A DNA stretch of 64,000 bases from Actinophytocola oryzae (GTDB taxonomy: Bacteria > Actinomycetota > Actinomycetes > Mycobacteriales > Pseudonocardiaceae). Made by a program: the position numbers and the translations under genes. The notes beneath the pieces were generated by a model, which saw nothing but the letters and a program-made list of their open reading frames with translations, did not search any database and was not told where the DNA came from. The stretch is taken from contig NZ_SOCP01000011.1 of the NCBI RefSeq assembly GCF_004364325.1, positions 186,001 through 250,000 on the forward strand, written 5' to 3'. This document shows, one piece after another, positions 15,394 through 22,723 of the stretch (its first letter is position 1; the number at the start of each line of letters is the position of its first letter).

Positions 15394-16443
15394 ATGCTTG
15401 GCAAGCGTCGGGGGCTCGTGGTGGCCGCGGGAGTGGTCGCCGCCGTGGCGCTCGCCGGTTCACCCGCACAGGCGCGGACCGCTCCCGAGCAGGGCGTGGC
15501 CGACTTCCCCTCGGGTGACGAGGGCTACCACACCTACGACGAGCTGAGGGCCGCGCTGCGTGCGGCGGTCTCGGCGCACCCGGGCATCACGTCCCTGTCG
15601 AGCATCGGCGACACGTACGAGGGGCGCGAGATCCCGGTCATCAGGATCAGCGACAACGCGGCGACCGACGAGGACGAGCCAGAGGTGCTGTTCACGTGCA
15701 ACCTGCACGCCCGCGAGCACCTCACGACCGAGATGTGCCTGCACATCGTGGACCGGTTCACGGCCGGGTACGGGTCGGACGAGAAGATCACCGGCTTCGT
15801 GGACAGCCGCGAGATCCTCGTGGTGCCGTCGCTGAACCCGGATGGCGCGGAGTACGACATCTCGGGCGGCTGGTACCGGGGTTGGCGCAAGAACCGGCAG
15901 CCCAACGCGGGTGGCAGCGTCGGCACGGACCTGAACCGGAACTTCTCGTACAAGTGGGCCTGCTGCCAGGGCGCCTCGACGTCGCCGTCGGCGGAGACCT
16001 ACCGGGGGCCGTCGGCCGCGTCGGCGCCGGAGGTCCGGGCGCTGCAGGCGTACGTGGACTCGCGGGTGGTCGGCGGCGTGCAGCAGATCAGGGCGCACAT
16101 CGACTTCCACGCGTTCTCGGAGATGGTGCTGTGGCCGTTCGGGCACACCCACGACACGGCCACCGAGGGCATGACACAGGCGGAGTACGACCACCTGAAG
16201 TCGATCGGCCAGGAGATGGCGACCTCGAACGGGTACACGCCAGGGCAGACCTCGGACATGTACATCACCGACGGTGACATCAACGACTGGATGTGGGGCA
16301 CCCACAAGGTGCTGACGTACTGCTTCGAGATGTATCCCACGAGCGGCGGCTCGGACGGCTTCTACCCACCCGACGAGCAGATCGTCCCGCAGACCACCCG
16401 CAACGACGGCGCGGTCGACATCCTGCTGGCCAACGCCACCTGA
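15394..16443 (+). CDS. Secreted M14 zinc carboxypeptidase
   Basis: The 349-residue precursor has a signal peptide (MLGKRRGLVVAAGVVAAVAL, cleavage near AQA-RT). The M14 domain shows the zinc-binding HxxE in FTCNLHAREHLTTEM, substrate-binding DLNRNFSYKWACC, the third ligand in AHIDFHAFSEMVLWPFGHT and the catalytic Glu in TYCFEMYPT. It resembles carboxypeptidase T-like actinomycete enzymes that trim C-terminal residues of peptides outside the cell. The ATG at 15394 follows GGGGAGG at good spacing; the open frame further upstream lacks a leader. It converges with the PLP-enzyme gene, with a shared hairpin between. Confidence 0.93.
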   Translation: MLGKRRGLVVAAGVVAAVALAGSPAQARTAPEQGVADFPSGDEGYHTYDELRAALRAAVSAHPGITSLSSIGDTYEGREIPVIRISDNAATDEDEPEVLFTCNLHAREHLTTEMCLHIVDRFTAGYGSDEKITGFVDSREILVVPSLNPDGAEYDISGGWYRGWRKNRQPNAGGSVGTDLNRNFSYKWACCQGASTSPSAETYRGPSAASAPEVRALQAYVDSRVVGGVQQIRAHIDFHAFSEMVLWPFGHTHDTATEGMTQAEYDHLKSIGQEMATSNGYTPGQTSDMYITDGDINDWMWGTHKVLTYCFEMYPTSGGSDGFYPPDEQIVPQTTRNDGAVDILLANAT

Positions 16444-16463
16444 CCCCTGGGGAGGGGACGGCC

Positions 16464-16496
16464 GTCCTGGAGGGCCCCGACCGGGTCCTTCAGGAC
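16464..16496. terminator. Bidirectional hairpin between convergent genes
   Basis: GTCCTG (16464-16469) pairs with CAGGAC (16491-16496), and inner segments AGG and CCC pair with CCT and GGG, giving an imperfect GC-rich stem of about 12 pairs. It sits between the carboxypeptidase stop (16443) and the convergent gene's stop (16490), overlapping the latter. There is no T run, as is common for actinomycete terminators. Confidence 0.5.
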
Positions 16497-17656
16497 AGGC
16501 CCGCCACCACGGCCACGGCCTCGTCCAGCTGGGCCGGGCTGACGAAGTAGTGCGGCGAGGCGCGGACGATGTCGGTCAGGCCGCGGCGGGTCATGTCGTG
16601 GCGGGTGGAGGTCACGCCGGTGACCGTCACCGTGACGCCGCTGTCTCGCAGGCGGTCCCGGACCGCCGCTGCGGGGACGCCGTCGACGGAGAAGGTCACC
16701 AGGCCGCAGCGCTGGGTGCCGAGGTCGTGGACCGTCACGCCGGGCAGCTCGGCCAGGGACCCGCGCAGGTGTTCGCCGCGTGCGGCCACCGCCGCCTCGA
16801 TGTCGTCCAGGCCCAGCTCCAGCGCGTAACGCAGTGCCGTGATCAGGCCGAGGCGGTCCGCGACGCTCGACTCCCACAGCTCGTAGACCCTGGCGTCCGG
16901 CCGGGGCTCGTATCCCGTCGGGGCGGTCCACGTCGCGCTGTGCAGGTCGAGCTGGCGCGGGCTCAGCCGGTCGCGCACCCGCCTGCGCACCGCGAGGAAG
17001 CCCGTGCCGCGAGGGCCGCGCAGCCACTTGCGGCCGGTGCCCGTGACGATGTCCGCGTCGAGGCCGACCAGCTGGACCTGCCCGGCCGACTGGCAGGCGT
17101 CCAGCATCACCATGGCGCCGACGGAGTGGGCCGCCGCCACCACCGGGGACACCGGGTTCACCAGGCCGCCGTTGGTCGGGACGTGGACCAGCGACACCAG
17201 GCGCACCCGCTCGTCGAGCATCGTCGTCAGCGCGTCGACGTCCACCGCGCCCGTGTCGTCCGACGGGACCGGTTCCACCGACGCGCCCACCTCCCGCGCG
17301 CGGCGCAGGAGCGGGATCGCGTTGCCCGCGTACTCCACCTCCGTGGACAGGATGCGGTCGCCGGCCGACAGGGGGATCGCGTCGAAGACCGCGAGCCACG
17401 AGCGGGTCGCGCTGTCGGTGAAGGCGACCTCGTCCGGCTCGCAGCCCAGGACCGACGCCAGGACCCCGTAGCCGGCCGCCAGGTCCTCGTCGCGTTCCTC
17501 CGCGGCCAGGTAGCCGCCGACCTCGGCCTCGCGGCGGAGGTGGTTGACCACCTCGTCGAGGACCCGCACGGGCGGCAGTGACGAGCCCGCGCTGTCCAGG
17601 AACACGCCCCGGTGGCTGCCGGGGGTCTCGCCACGAACGGCGTCGAGATCGATCAT
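16490..17656 (-). CDS. Class V aminotransferase-fold PLP enzyme (EgtE/epimerase-like)
   Basis: The 388-residue protein MIDLDAVRGETPGSHRGVFL belongs to the class V aminotransferase group: LDSAGSSLPPVRVLDEVVNH, the cofactor Asp in MVMLDACQSAGQ, and the PLP lysine in TGTGRKWLRGPRGTGFLAVR. The latter segment is close to EgtE-type (ergothioneine C-S lyase-like) and isopenicillin-N-epimerase-like proteins, but no egtABCD genes are present in the window. Its ATG overlaps the stop of the peptide-binding lipoprotein gene (ATGA), which hints that it acts on an imported peptide or amino-acid derivative. The exact reaction is open. Confidence 0.82.
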   Translation of the reverse strand: MIDLDAVRGETPGSHRGVFLDSAGSSLPPVRVLDEVVNHLRREAEVGGYLAAEERDEDLAAGYGVLASVLGCEPDEVAFTDSATRSWLAVFDAIPLSAGDRILSTEVEYAGNAIPLLRRAREVGASVEPVPSDDTGAVDVDALTTMLDERVRLVSLVHVPTNGGLVNPVSPVVAAAHSVGAMVMLDACQSAGQVQLVGLDADIVTGTGRKWLRGPRGTGFLAVRRRVRDRLSPRQLDLHSATWTAPTGYEPRPDARVYELWESSVADRLGLITALRYALELGLDDIEAAVAARGEHLRGSLAELPGVTVHDLGTQRCGLVTFSVDGVPAAAVRDRLRDSGVTVTVTGVTSTRHDMTRRGLTDIVRASPHYFVSPAQLDEAVAVVAGLS

Positions 17657-19197
17657 CGCGGGGTCCAGTTCTCGAGGTTCCACCACGCGCCCCAGGTGGC
17701 GTCCGCACCCGACGCGTCGACCACCGGCTGGTACCCGTCCCAGCTCTCGCGCATGACGTAGGTGTGGTTGGGGGCCGCGAGCACCACCATGCCGGGTGCG
17801 GCTACCCACGCGCGCTGGAGCTTGCGGTACGCGGTGGCCCGCTCGGCCGGGTCCGTCGCGGCGCGGCCGGTGTCCAGCGCGTCGTCGACAGTCTCATTGT
17901 GGTACCCACCGAGCGCGCTCCCCGACCGCAGCACCGGGTACACGGCGGTGTCCGGGTCGAACGGGTCGCCGAAGCCCACCAGCGCCGGGCCCTGCGCCAG
18001 CGCAGCCGGGTCTGCCGTCGCCTCCGGGGTGACCTCCACCCCGATCGCGCGGGCGTCGGTCACGAACGTCTCCGCCAGCCCCTGCGCGACCGAGTCGCCC
18101 TGGCGGTACCGCAGGGTGAACGCGGCGGGGGTGCCGTTCTTCGTGCGCACCCCCGTGACGCCGGGCTCCCAGCCGCCCGTGGACAACGCGTCGAGCGCGC
18201 GGGTGAGGTCGTAGGGGAACGTCGCGTCCGGGTCGAAGAACTCGGCCTGCACCTCGGGCATCGGCGTGTAGGCGGGAAGGCCCTTGCCGTCGAGCACCTT
18301 GTCGACCAGCGCCTCCCGGTTCACGGCGTAGTTCAGCGCGAGCCGCAGGTCCGGGTCGCCGGTGACCGGGTCGTTCGACGGCAGGGTGACAGCGCGGACG
18401 TCCGCCGCGCTGTGGGCGACCACGCGCAGCCCGTCGGTGTCCTCGAACTTCGCGGCCATGGCGGGTGGCAGTGCGGCGCTGTCGAGCTTGCCCTCGCGCA
18501 GCCGGTCGGCGCGGGTCTCGTCGTCCGGGATGAACTCGACGGTGACCTTCGTGACCGCGGGGGCGTCGTCCCAGTAGGCGGTGTTGGCCTTCAACACCAT
18601 CTTGCCGCCCTTGATCCACGACTCGAGCTTGTACGGGCCGGTGCCGACGGGCTTGTCCGTGCCGACCGACTCGCTGGACACGATGCCGAGCGTCAGCAGC
18701 TCCGGGAACGGCGCGTAGGGGGCGGACAGGTCGAAACGCACGGTCGCCACGTTGACCGCGGTCACGTTCTCGAGCATCGAGAACCGCTGGCGCAGCGGGG
18801 AGTTCCGCGCCGGGTCGAGCAGCGCGCGGTAGGTGGCCACGACGTCCTGCGCCTCGAACGGCGACCCGTCGGTGAACGTGACCTTCGGGCGCAGCGGCAC
18901 GGTCCACGACAGGCCGTCGGCCGAGACCTCCGGCGGGTCGGTGGCGAGCGCGGGGCGGAGCCCGAGGTTGGGCTGGTACTCGACGAGCCCGTCGTAGAGC
19001 TTCGCGGCGCCGTGCTCGCCGTAGCCCGCGATAGGGCTGAGGTCCGTCGGCTCGTCCGCGACGGCGATCACCAGAGAGGTCCCGTCGGGGTCGCCGGAGG
19101 CGGGTGGAGCCGGATCGCCGGTGCAGGCGCCCACGAGCGCCACCGCGAGCAGCGGCACGACAAGACGCGCCCGAGTCGATGAGGTCGCTCCGCTCAT
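17653..19197 (-). CDS. ABC transporter family 5 substrate-binding lipoprotein
   Basis: The 514-residue precursor MSGATSSTRARLVVPLLAVA has a lipobox LVGAC with Cys about residue 25, so it is anchored outside the membrane. The mature part is a family 5 (DppA/OppA-type) binding protein: PTDLSPIAGYGEHGAAKLYD, the SADGLSWTVPLRPKVTFTDG signature and GTGPYKLESWIKGGKMVLKA. No permease or ATPase genes adjoin it; instead it is coupled by ATGA to a PLP enzyme. The start at 19197 is preceded by AAAGGAGG and overlaps the stop of a 37-codon frame; a longer in-frame start at 19254 would add 19 charged residues before the leader. Confidence 0.92.
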   Translation of the reverse strand: MSGATSSTRARLVVPLLAVALVGACTGDPAPPASGDPDGTSLVIAVADEPTDLSPIAGYGEHGAAKLYDGLVEYQPNLGLRPALATDPPEVSADGLSWTVPLRPKVTFTDGSPFEAQDVVATYRALLDPARNSPLRQRFSMLENVTAVNVATVRFDLSAPYAPFPELLTLGIVSSESVGTDKPVGTGPYKLESWIKGGKMVLKANTAYWDDAPAVTKVTVEFIPDDETRADRLREGKLDSAALPPAMAAKFEDTDGLRVVAHSAADVRAVTLPSNDPVTGDPDLRLALNYAVNREALVDKVLDGKGLPAYTPMPEVQAEFFDPDATFPYDLTRALDALSTGGWEPGVTGVRTKNGTPAAFTLRYRQGDSVAQGLAETFVTDARAIGVEVTPEATADPAALAQGPALVGFGDPFDPDTAVYPVLRSGSALGGYHNETVDDALDTGRAATDPAERATAYRKLQRAWVAAPGMVVLAAPNHTYVMRESWDGYQPVVDASGADATWGAWWNLENWTPR

Positions 19198-19307
19198 CCG
19201 CCTCGCCTCCTTTCCTCGTCGCGAGCTCGACGCTCGTACCTCGCTCCCGAGCACGCTCCTCGGTCAGTGCGGCGAAGGGCTCCTTCGCTCTGCTCCCAGG
19301 TGGGCAC
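19194..19307 (-). CDS. Possible diverged member of the junction small-frame family
   Basis: A 37-codon minus-strand frame from GTG at 19307 ends with a TGA that overlaps the lipoprotein ATG (ATGA). Its C-terminus CSGARYERRARDEERRR resembles CSGARGAFRRHVADEEAA of the small frames at 60569-60798, and the length is similar (37 against 36-40). It also contains the Shine-Dalgarno AAAGGAGG for the lipoprotein, and a perfect inverted repeat GCGAAGG/CCTTCGC (19272-19288). No start signal for this frame itself is visible, so it may be leader DNA and not a peptide gene. Confidence 0.35.
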   Translation of the reverse strand: MPTWEQSEGALRRTDRGACSGARYERRARDEERRRGG

Positions 19308-19382
19308 GAGGCCCGACCCTAGTCGGGCGACATATCCTCGCGGACAGGGATCAACGATTCTCACCCCCGGAGGTCGGTCGCC

Positions 19383-20147
19383 GTGCGTGTCGCCCTGAGC
19401 CAGATCACGTCCACCCCGTCTCCGGACGAGAACCTGTCGACGGTCGCCGAGCAGGTGAAGACCGCGGCCGCCGACGGCGCGTCGGTCGTCCTGTTCCCCG
19501 AGGCCATGATGGCGTGTTTCGGCACGTCGCTGGGCCCCCTGGCGGAGCAGCTGGACGGCCCGTGGGCGTCGGGGGTGCGTGAGATCGCGGCCGACCACGA
19601 CGTACTGGTGGTAGCCGGGATGTTCACGCCGGCACCCGACGGACGGGTGTTCAACACGCTGCTGGCGACGGGGCGTGACCGGCACGTCGGCTACGACAAG
19701 ATCCACCTGTACGACGCGTTCGGCTTCCAGGAGTCACGGACGGTGGCTCCCGGTGAGGAGCTGGTCGTGTTGGGCGATGTCGGGATCGCCACCTGTTACG
19801 ACGTGCGGTTCCCGGGCGTGTTCACCGGTTTGGCGGACAAGGGGGCGTCGGTGGTCCTGCTCGGCGCGTCCTGGGGTGCGGGGCCGGGCAAGGTCGAGCA
19901 GTGGGAGCTGCTCGTGCGGGCGCGGGCGCTGGACTCGACGTGCTTCGTGGTGGCGTGTGGTCAGGCCGACCCCGGTCGGCCTACCAAGGCGCCGACGGGG
20001 GTGGGCCACAGCCTCGTGGCCGCGCCGGACGGGTCGGTGGTCGCCGCGGCGGGCTCGAGCCCGGAACTGCTGGTCGTGGACCTCGACCTCGACCTCGTCG
20101 AGAAGACCCGCGCGAACATCCCGGTGCTCGCGAACCGGCGGCTCTGA
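19383..20147 (+). CDS. Carbon-nitrogen hydrolase (nitrilase superfamily amidase)
   Basis: The 254-residue protein MRVALSQITSTPSPDENLST has the full catalytic set of the nitrilase superfamily: Glu in VVLFPEAMMACF (about residue 42), Lys in VGYDKIHLYDAFG and nucleophilic Cys in GIATCYDVRFPGVF. Its size fits the omega-amidase/Nit2-like branch, which hydrolyses small amide bonds such as deaminated glutathione or alpha-ketoglutaramate; the substrate is not fixed by sequence. The start is GTG at 19383 preceded by GGAGGTCGG. The gene is divergent from the lipoprotein gene and ends just before an array of hairpin repeats shared with the convergent P450 gene. Confidence 0.9.
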   Translation: MRVALSQITSTPSPDENLSTVAEQVKTAAADGASVVLFPEAMMACFGTSLGPLAEQLDGPWASGVREIAADHDVLVVAGMFTPAPDGRVFNTLLATGRDRHVGYDKIHLYDAFGFQESRTVAPGEELVVLGDVGIATCYDVRFPGVFTGLADKGASVVLLGASWGAGPGKVEQWELLVRARALDSTCFVVACGQADPGRPTKAPTGVGHSLVAAPDGSVVAAAGSSPELLVVDLDLDLVEKTRANIPVLANRRL

Positions 20148-20164
20148 CGTCCGGCGGCTCTGAC

Positions 20165-20462
20165 GTAATGAAGGCGTCCTTCAGTACGGCCAGCGTTACG
20201 AAGGCGTCCTTCAGTACGGCCAGCGTTACGAAGGCGTCCTTCAGTACGGCCAGCGTTACGAAGGCGTCCTTCAGTACGCGCGACCTCACGCACACCCGAC
20301 CTCACGCACGCCCGCCGTTACGAAGGCGTCCTTCAGTGCGCCCAGCGTTACGAAGGGGCCCTTCAGTACGCCCGACCTCACGCACACCCGACCTCACGCA
20401 CGCCCGCCGTTACGAAGGCGTCCTTCAGTGCGCCCAGCGTTACGAAGGCGTCCTTCAGTGCG
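20165..20462 (+). repeat. Array of eight hairpin repeats (GAAGG-N3-CCTTC)
   Basis: The core GTTACGAAGGCGTCCTTCAG occurs with GAAGG at 20170, 20200, 20230, 20260, 20322, 20352, 20414 and 20444: spacing 30, 30, 30, 62, 30, 62, 30. A 92-base higher-order unit is therefore repeated, including a spacer with CGACCTCACGCACACC. Each core can form a five-pair hairpin; the copy at 20352 is GAAGGGGCCCTTC, which keeps and lengthens the stem. The array fills the whole gap between the nitrilase and P450 3' ends. Confidence 0.93.
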
Positions 20463-20470
20463 GGCCGGAT

Positions 20471-21760
20471 CTAGCGTGGTGTGACGACGATGCGGCCGCC
20501 GCTGGCCGGGATCAGCGTGATGTTGCGGACCTTCGCGGGCTCCTCGCGTTCGTGCTCGGGGTGGATGTCGTAGCGGGACAGGGCCTCCCGCAGCACCACG
20601 ACGGCCTCCTGCAGTGAGAAGCCCGCGCCGATGCAGCGGCGCACTCCCCCGCCGAACGGGATCCACGTGCCGGTCTCCGGTGACCTGCCGAGGAAGCGCT
20701 CCGGGCGGAAGTCCCTCGGGTCGGGGTGGGCGGACGCGTCGCGGTGCACGAGCGAGATGCTCGGCGCGACGACCGTGCCCGCGGGCAGCAGGTAGCCGGC
20801 CAGCTCGGTCGGCTCGGTGAGCTTGCGTGCCACGTTCTGGATGACCGGGCGACGGCGCATGGCCTCCTTCGCGACGGCCTCCAGGTAGGCGTCGTCGCCT
20901 TCCTGCGCCGTGCGTTGAAGTGCCGGGCGGCGGGCCAGCTCGTGGAAGGACCAGGCGAGGGCGGTCGCGGTCGTCTCGTGGCCCGCGAGCAGGAGCGTGA
21001 CCATGTGGTCACGCAGCTCGAGGTCGGTCAGCTCGTCGCCTGCCGCGGTGAGCAGGCGGGACAGCACGTCACCGCGCTCGGACAGGTCGCCCGCGGTGCG
21101 CCGGTCGGTGATCTCCGCGTACAGCAGGCGGTCCACGGCGTGCAGGTTCTCCCAGTTGCGTCGCCACACGCCGAACCTGCGCAGCTTCGGGTAGCTCCAG
21201 CCGAGGACGGTGAACGGGCCGATGTCGGAGATGCGGCGCAGCCGTGGCCGCAGCTCCGCGAGTCGCGGGCCGTCGGCCATGCCGAACACGACACGCAGGA
21301 TGATCTCCAGTGTCACGGCGTTCATGCGCGGGTGCACGGCGAACGGTGTGTTCTTCGGCCAGCGCTCGACGTTCTCGACGGCAAGCTCGGTCATCATGTC
21401 GCGGTAGCCGCGCAGTGCCGCGCCGTTGAAGGCGGGCATGAGGAGCTTGCGGGCACGGAGGTGCTCGTCCTCGTCGGTGGTCAGCAGGGAGTGCCTGCCC
21501 ATCACCGGCGCGAGCAGGCCGTTGCCCTCGCCGGCGTGGAAGACCTTCGGCGTGCCCGCGAAGACCTGCCTGATGTGCTCGGGCCTGCTGATCGTGACGA
21601 TCGTGCGGCCGGCCGCTACGCGCGCGGTGAAGACGTCCCCGTACTTGCGGCGCCAGTGGGCGTGGACCTGCCTGCGCCGTGCGATGAACAGCACGGTCTG
21701 CACGAGCGGCGGCAGGTTCGAGCCGGGTGGGAGAGCTGGCGTTGCCTCGACCATGGCCAT
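20471..21760 (-). CDS. Cytochrome P450
   Basis: The 429-residue protein shows the P450 landmarks in order: I-helix oxygen-binding motif LLLAGHETTATALAWS (about residue 253), K-helix ExxR in KEAMRRRPVIQNVARK, the PERF segment RPERFLGRSPETGTWIPF, and the heme loop FGGGVRRCIGAGFSLQEA with the axial Cys. There is no membrane anchor, as expected of a soluble bacterial enzyme needing separate ferredoxin and reductase, neither of which is nearby. Similarity in the heme loop is closest to the mycobacterial CYP135/138-type proteins by eye. Substrate unknown; an in-frame ATG at 21754 is an alternative start. Confidence 0.93.
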   Translation of the reverse strand: MAMVEATPALPPGSNLPPLVQTVLFIARRRQVHAHWRRKYGDVFTARVAAGRTIVTISRPEHIRQVFAGTPKVFHAGEGNGLLAPVMGRHSLLTTDEDEHLRARKLLMPAFNGAALRGYRDMMTELAVENVERWPKNTPFAVHPRMNAVTLEIILRVVFGMADGPRLAELRPRLRRISDIGPFTVLGWSYPKLRRFGVWRRNWENLHAVDRLLYAEITDRRTAGDLSERGDVLSRLLTAAGDELTDLELRDHMVTLLLAGHETTATALAWSFHELARRPALQRTAQEGDDAYLEAVAKEAMRRRPVIQNVARKLTEPTELAGYLLPAGTVVAPSISLVHRDASAHPDPRDFRPERFLGRSPETGTWIPFGGGVRRCIGAGFSLQEAVVVLREALSRYDIHPEHEREEPAKVRNITLIPASGGRIVVTPR

Positions 21761-21809
21761 GCCAGCTTTATACGCCGTGTGGATACCGCGTGACCTGGTG
21801 CCGGGACCG

Positions 21810-21866
21810 CACTGAAGGACGCCTTCGTAACGCCCGGCGCACTGAAGGACGCCTTCATAACGCTGG
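21810..21866 (-). repeat. Two hairpin repeats 3' of nadC
   Basis: Two copies of the same family in reverse orientation, GAAGGACGCCTTCGTAACGC and GAAGGACGCCTTCATAACGC, with GAAGG at 21814 and 21844, again 30 bases apart. They lie immediately after the nadC stop (21875, minus strand), where they could act in termination or mRNA 3'-end protection. Confidence 0.9.
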
Positions 21867-21874
21867 GCCGGGCG

Positions 21875-22723
21875 TCACGTCAGGTCCAGACCCAGGTCCA
21901 GGGCGGGTGCCGAGTGGGTCAGGGCGCCGACGGACAGGTAGTCGACGCCCGTCTCGGCGTAGGCGCGGGCCTCGGCGATCCTCAGGCCGCCGGACACCTC
22001 GAGCCGGGTCGGCGCCCCCAGGTCTGCGACGCGCCGGACCGCGGTCACGCAGTTCTCCGGCGTGAAGTTGTCCAGCAGCACCAGTTCCGCCTTCTCCGCC
22101 AGCGCCTCGTCGAGCTGGTCGAGGGTGTCGACCTCCACCTCGCACGGCAGCTCCGGTGCCTGGGCGCGGGCCGCGCGCAGGGCGGCGGCGACCGAGCCTG
22201 CCGCCGCCACGTGGTTGTCCTTGATGAGGATCGCGTCGCCGAGGCCGAGGCGGTGGTTGACGCCGCCGCCCTGGCGGACCGCGTACTTCTCCAGCAGGCG
22301 CAGGCCGGGCAGCGTCTTCCTGGAGTCGCGGATGGCCACCCCGGTGCCTGCCACCGCGTCCACCCAGGCCGCCGTCGCCGTGGCGACGCCGGACAGGTGG
22401 CACAGGAGGTTCAGCGCGGTGCGTTCGGCCGTCAGCAGGGCGCGGACCGGCGCGCGGACCACGAGCACGTCGTCGCCGGGCCGGACCTTCGTGCCGTCCT
22501 CCATTGTGGACAGCACCTCGTAGGTGCCGATGACCTCGTCGAACACCGCCCGCACGGCCGGCAGGCCCGCCACCGTGCCGAACGCGCGCGGGGCGATCGT
22601 CGCGGTGGCCACGGCGTCCTCTGGCACCGTGGCCGCGGTCGTCGCGTCGGGGCCGTAGCGCAGGTCCTCGGCCAGGGCCGTGGTCACCACGCGGTGGAGG
22701 TCCTCGAGATCCAGACTGGTCAC
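21875..22723 (-). CDS. nadC: NadC, nicotinate-nucleotide pyrophosphorylase
   Basis: The 282-residue quinolinate phosphoribosyltransferase begins VTSLDLEDLHRVVTTALAED and includes LLTAERTALNLLCHLSGVAT, IRDSRKTLPGLRLLEKYAVR, GGGVNHRLGLGDAILIKDNH and LEVSGGLRIAEARAYAETGV, which hold the quinolinate- and PRPP-binding residues. It converts quinolinate to nicotinate mononucleotide. Its GTG overlaps the nadB stop (GTGA), making it the last gene of the leftward nadABC operon. Repressor NrtR is encoded divergently at the operon head. Confidence 0.97.
   Translation of the reverse strand: MTSLDLEDLHRVVTTALAEDLRYGPDATTAATVPEDAVATATIAPRAFGTVAGLPAVRAVFDEVIGTYEVLSTMEDGTKVRPGDDVLVVRAPVRALLTAERTALNLLCHLSGVATATAAWVDAVAGTGVAIRDSRKTLPGLRLLEKYAVRQGGGVNHRLGLGDAILIKDNHVAAAGSVAAALRAARAQAPELPCEVEVDTLDQLDEALAEKAELVLLDNFTPENCVTAVRRVADLGAPTRLEVSGGLRIAEARAYAETGVDYLSVGALTHSAPALDLGLDLT

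Noticed and set aside
20165..20462. CRISPR array
   Set aside because: The regular 30-bp step looks array-like, but the spacers between cores are the same sequence, the repeat is short and hairpin-forming, related copies occur at unrelated gene ends, and no cas genes are present.
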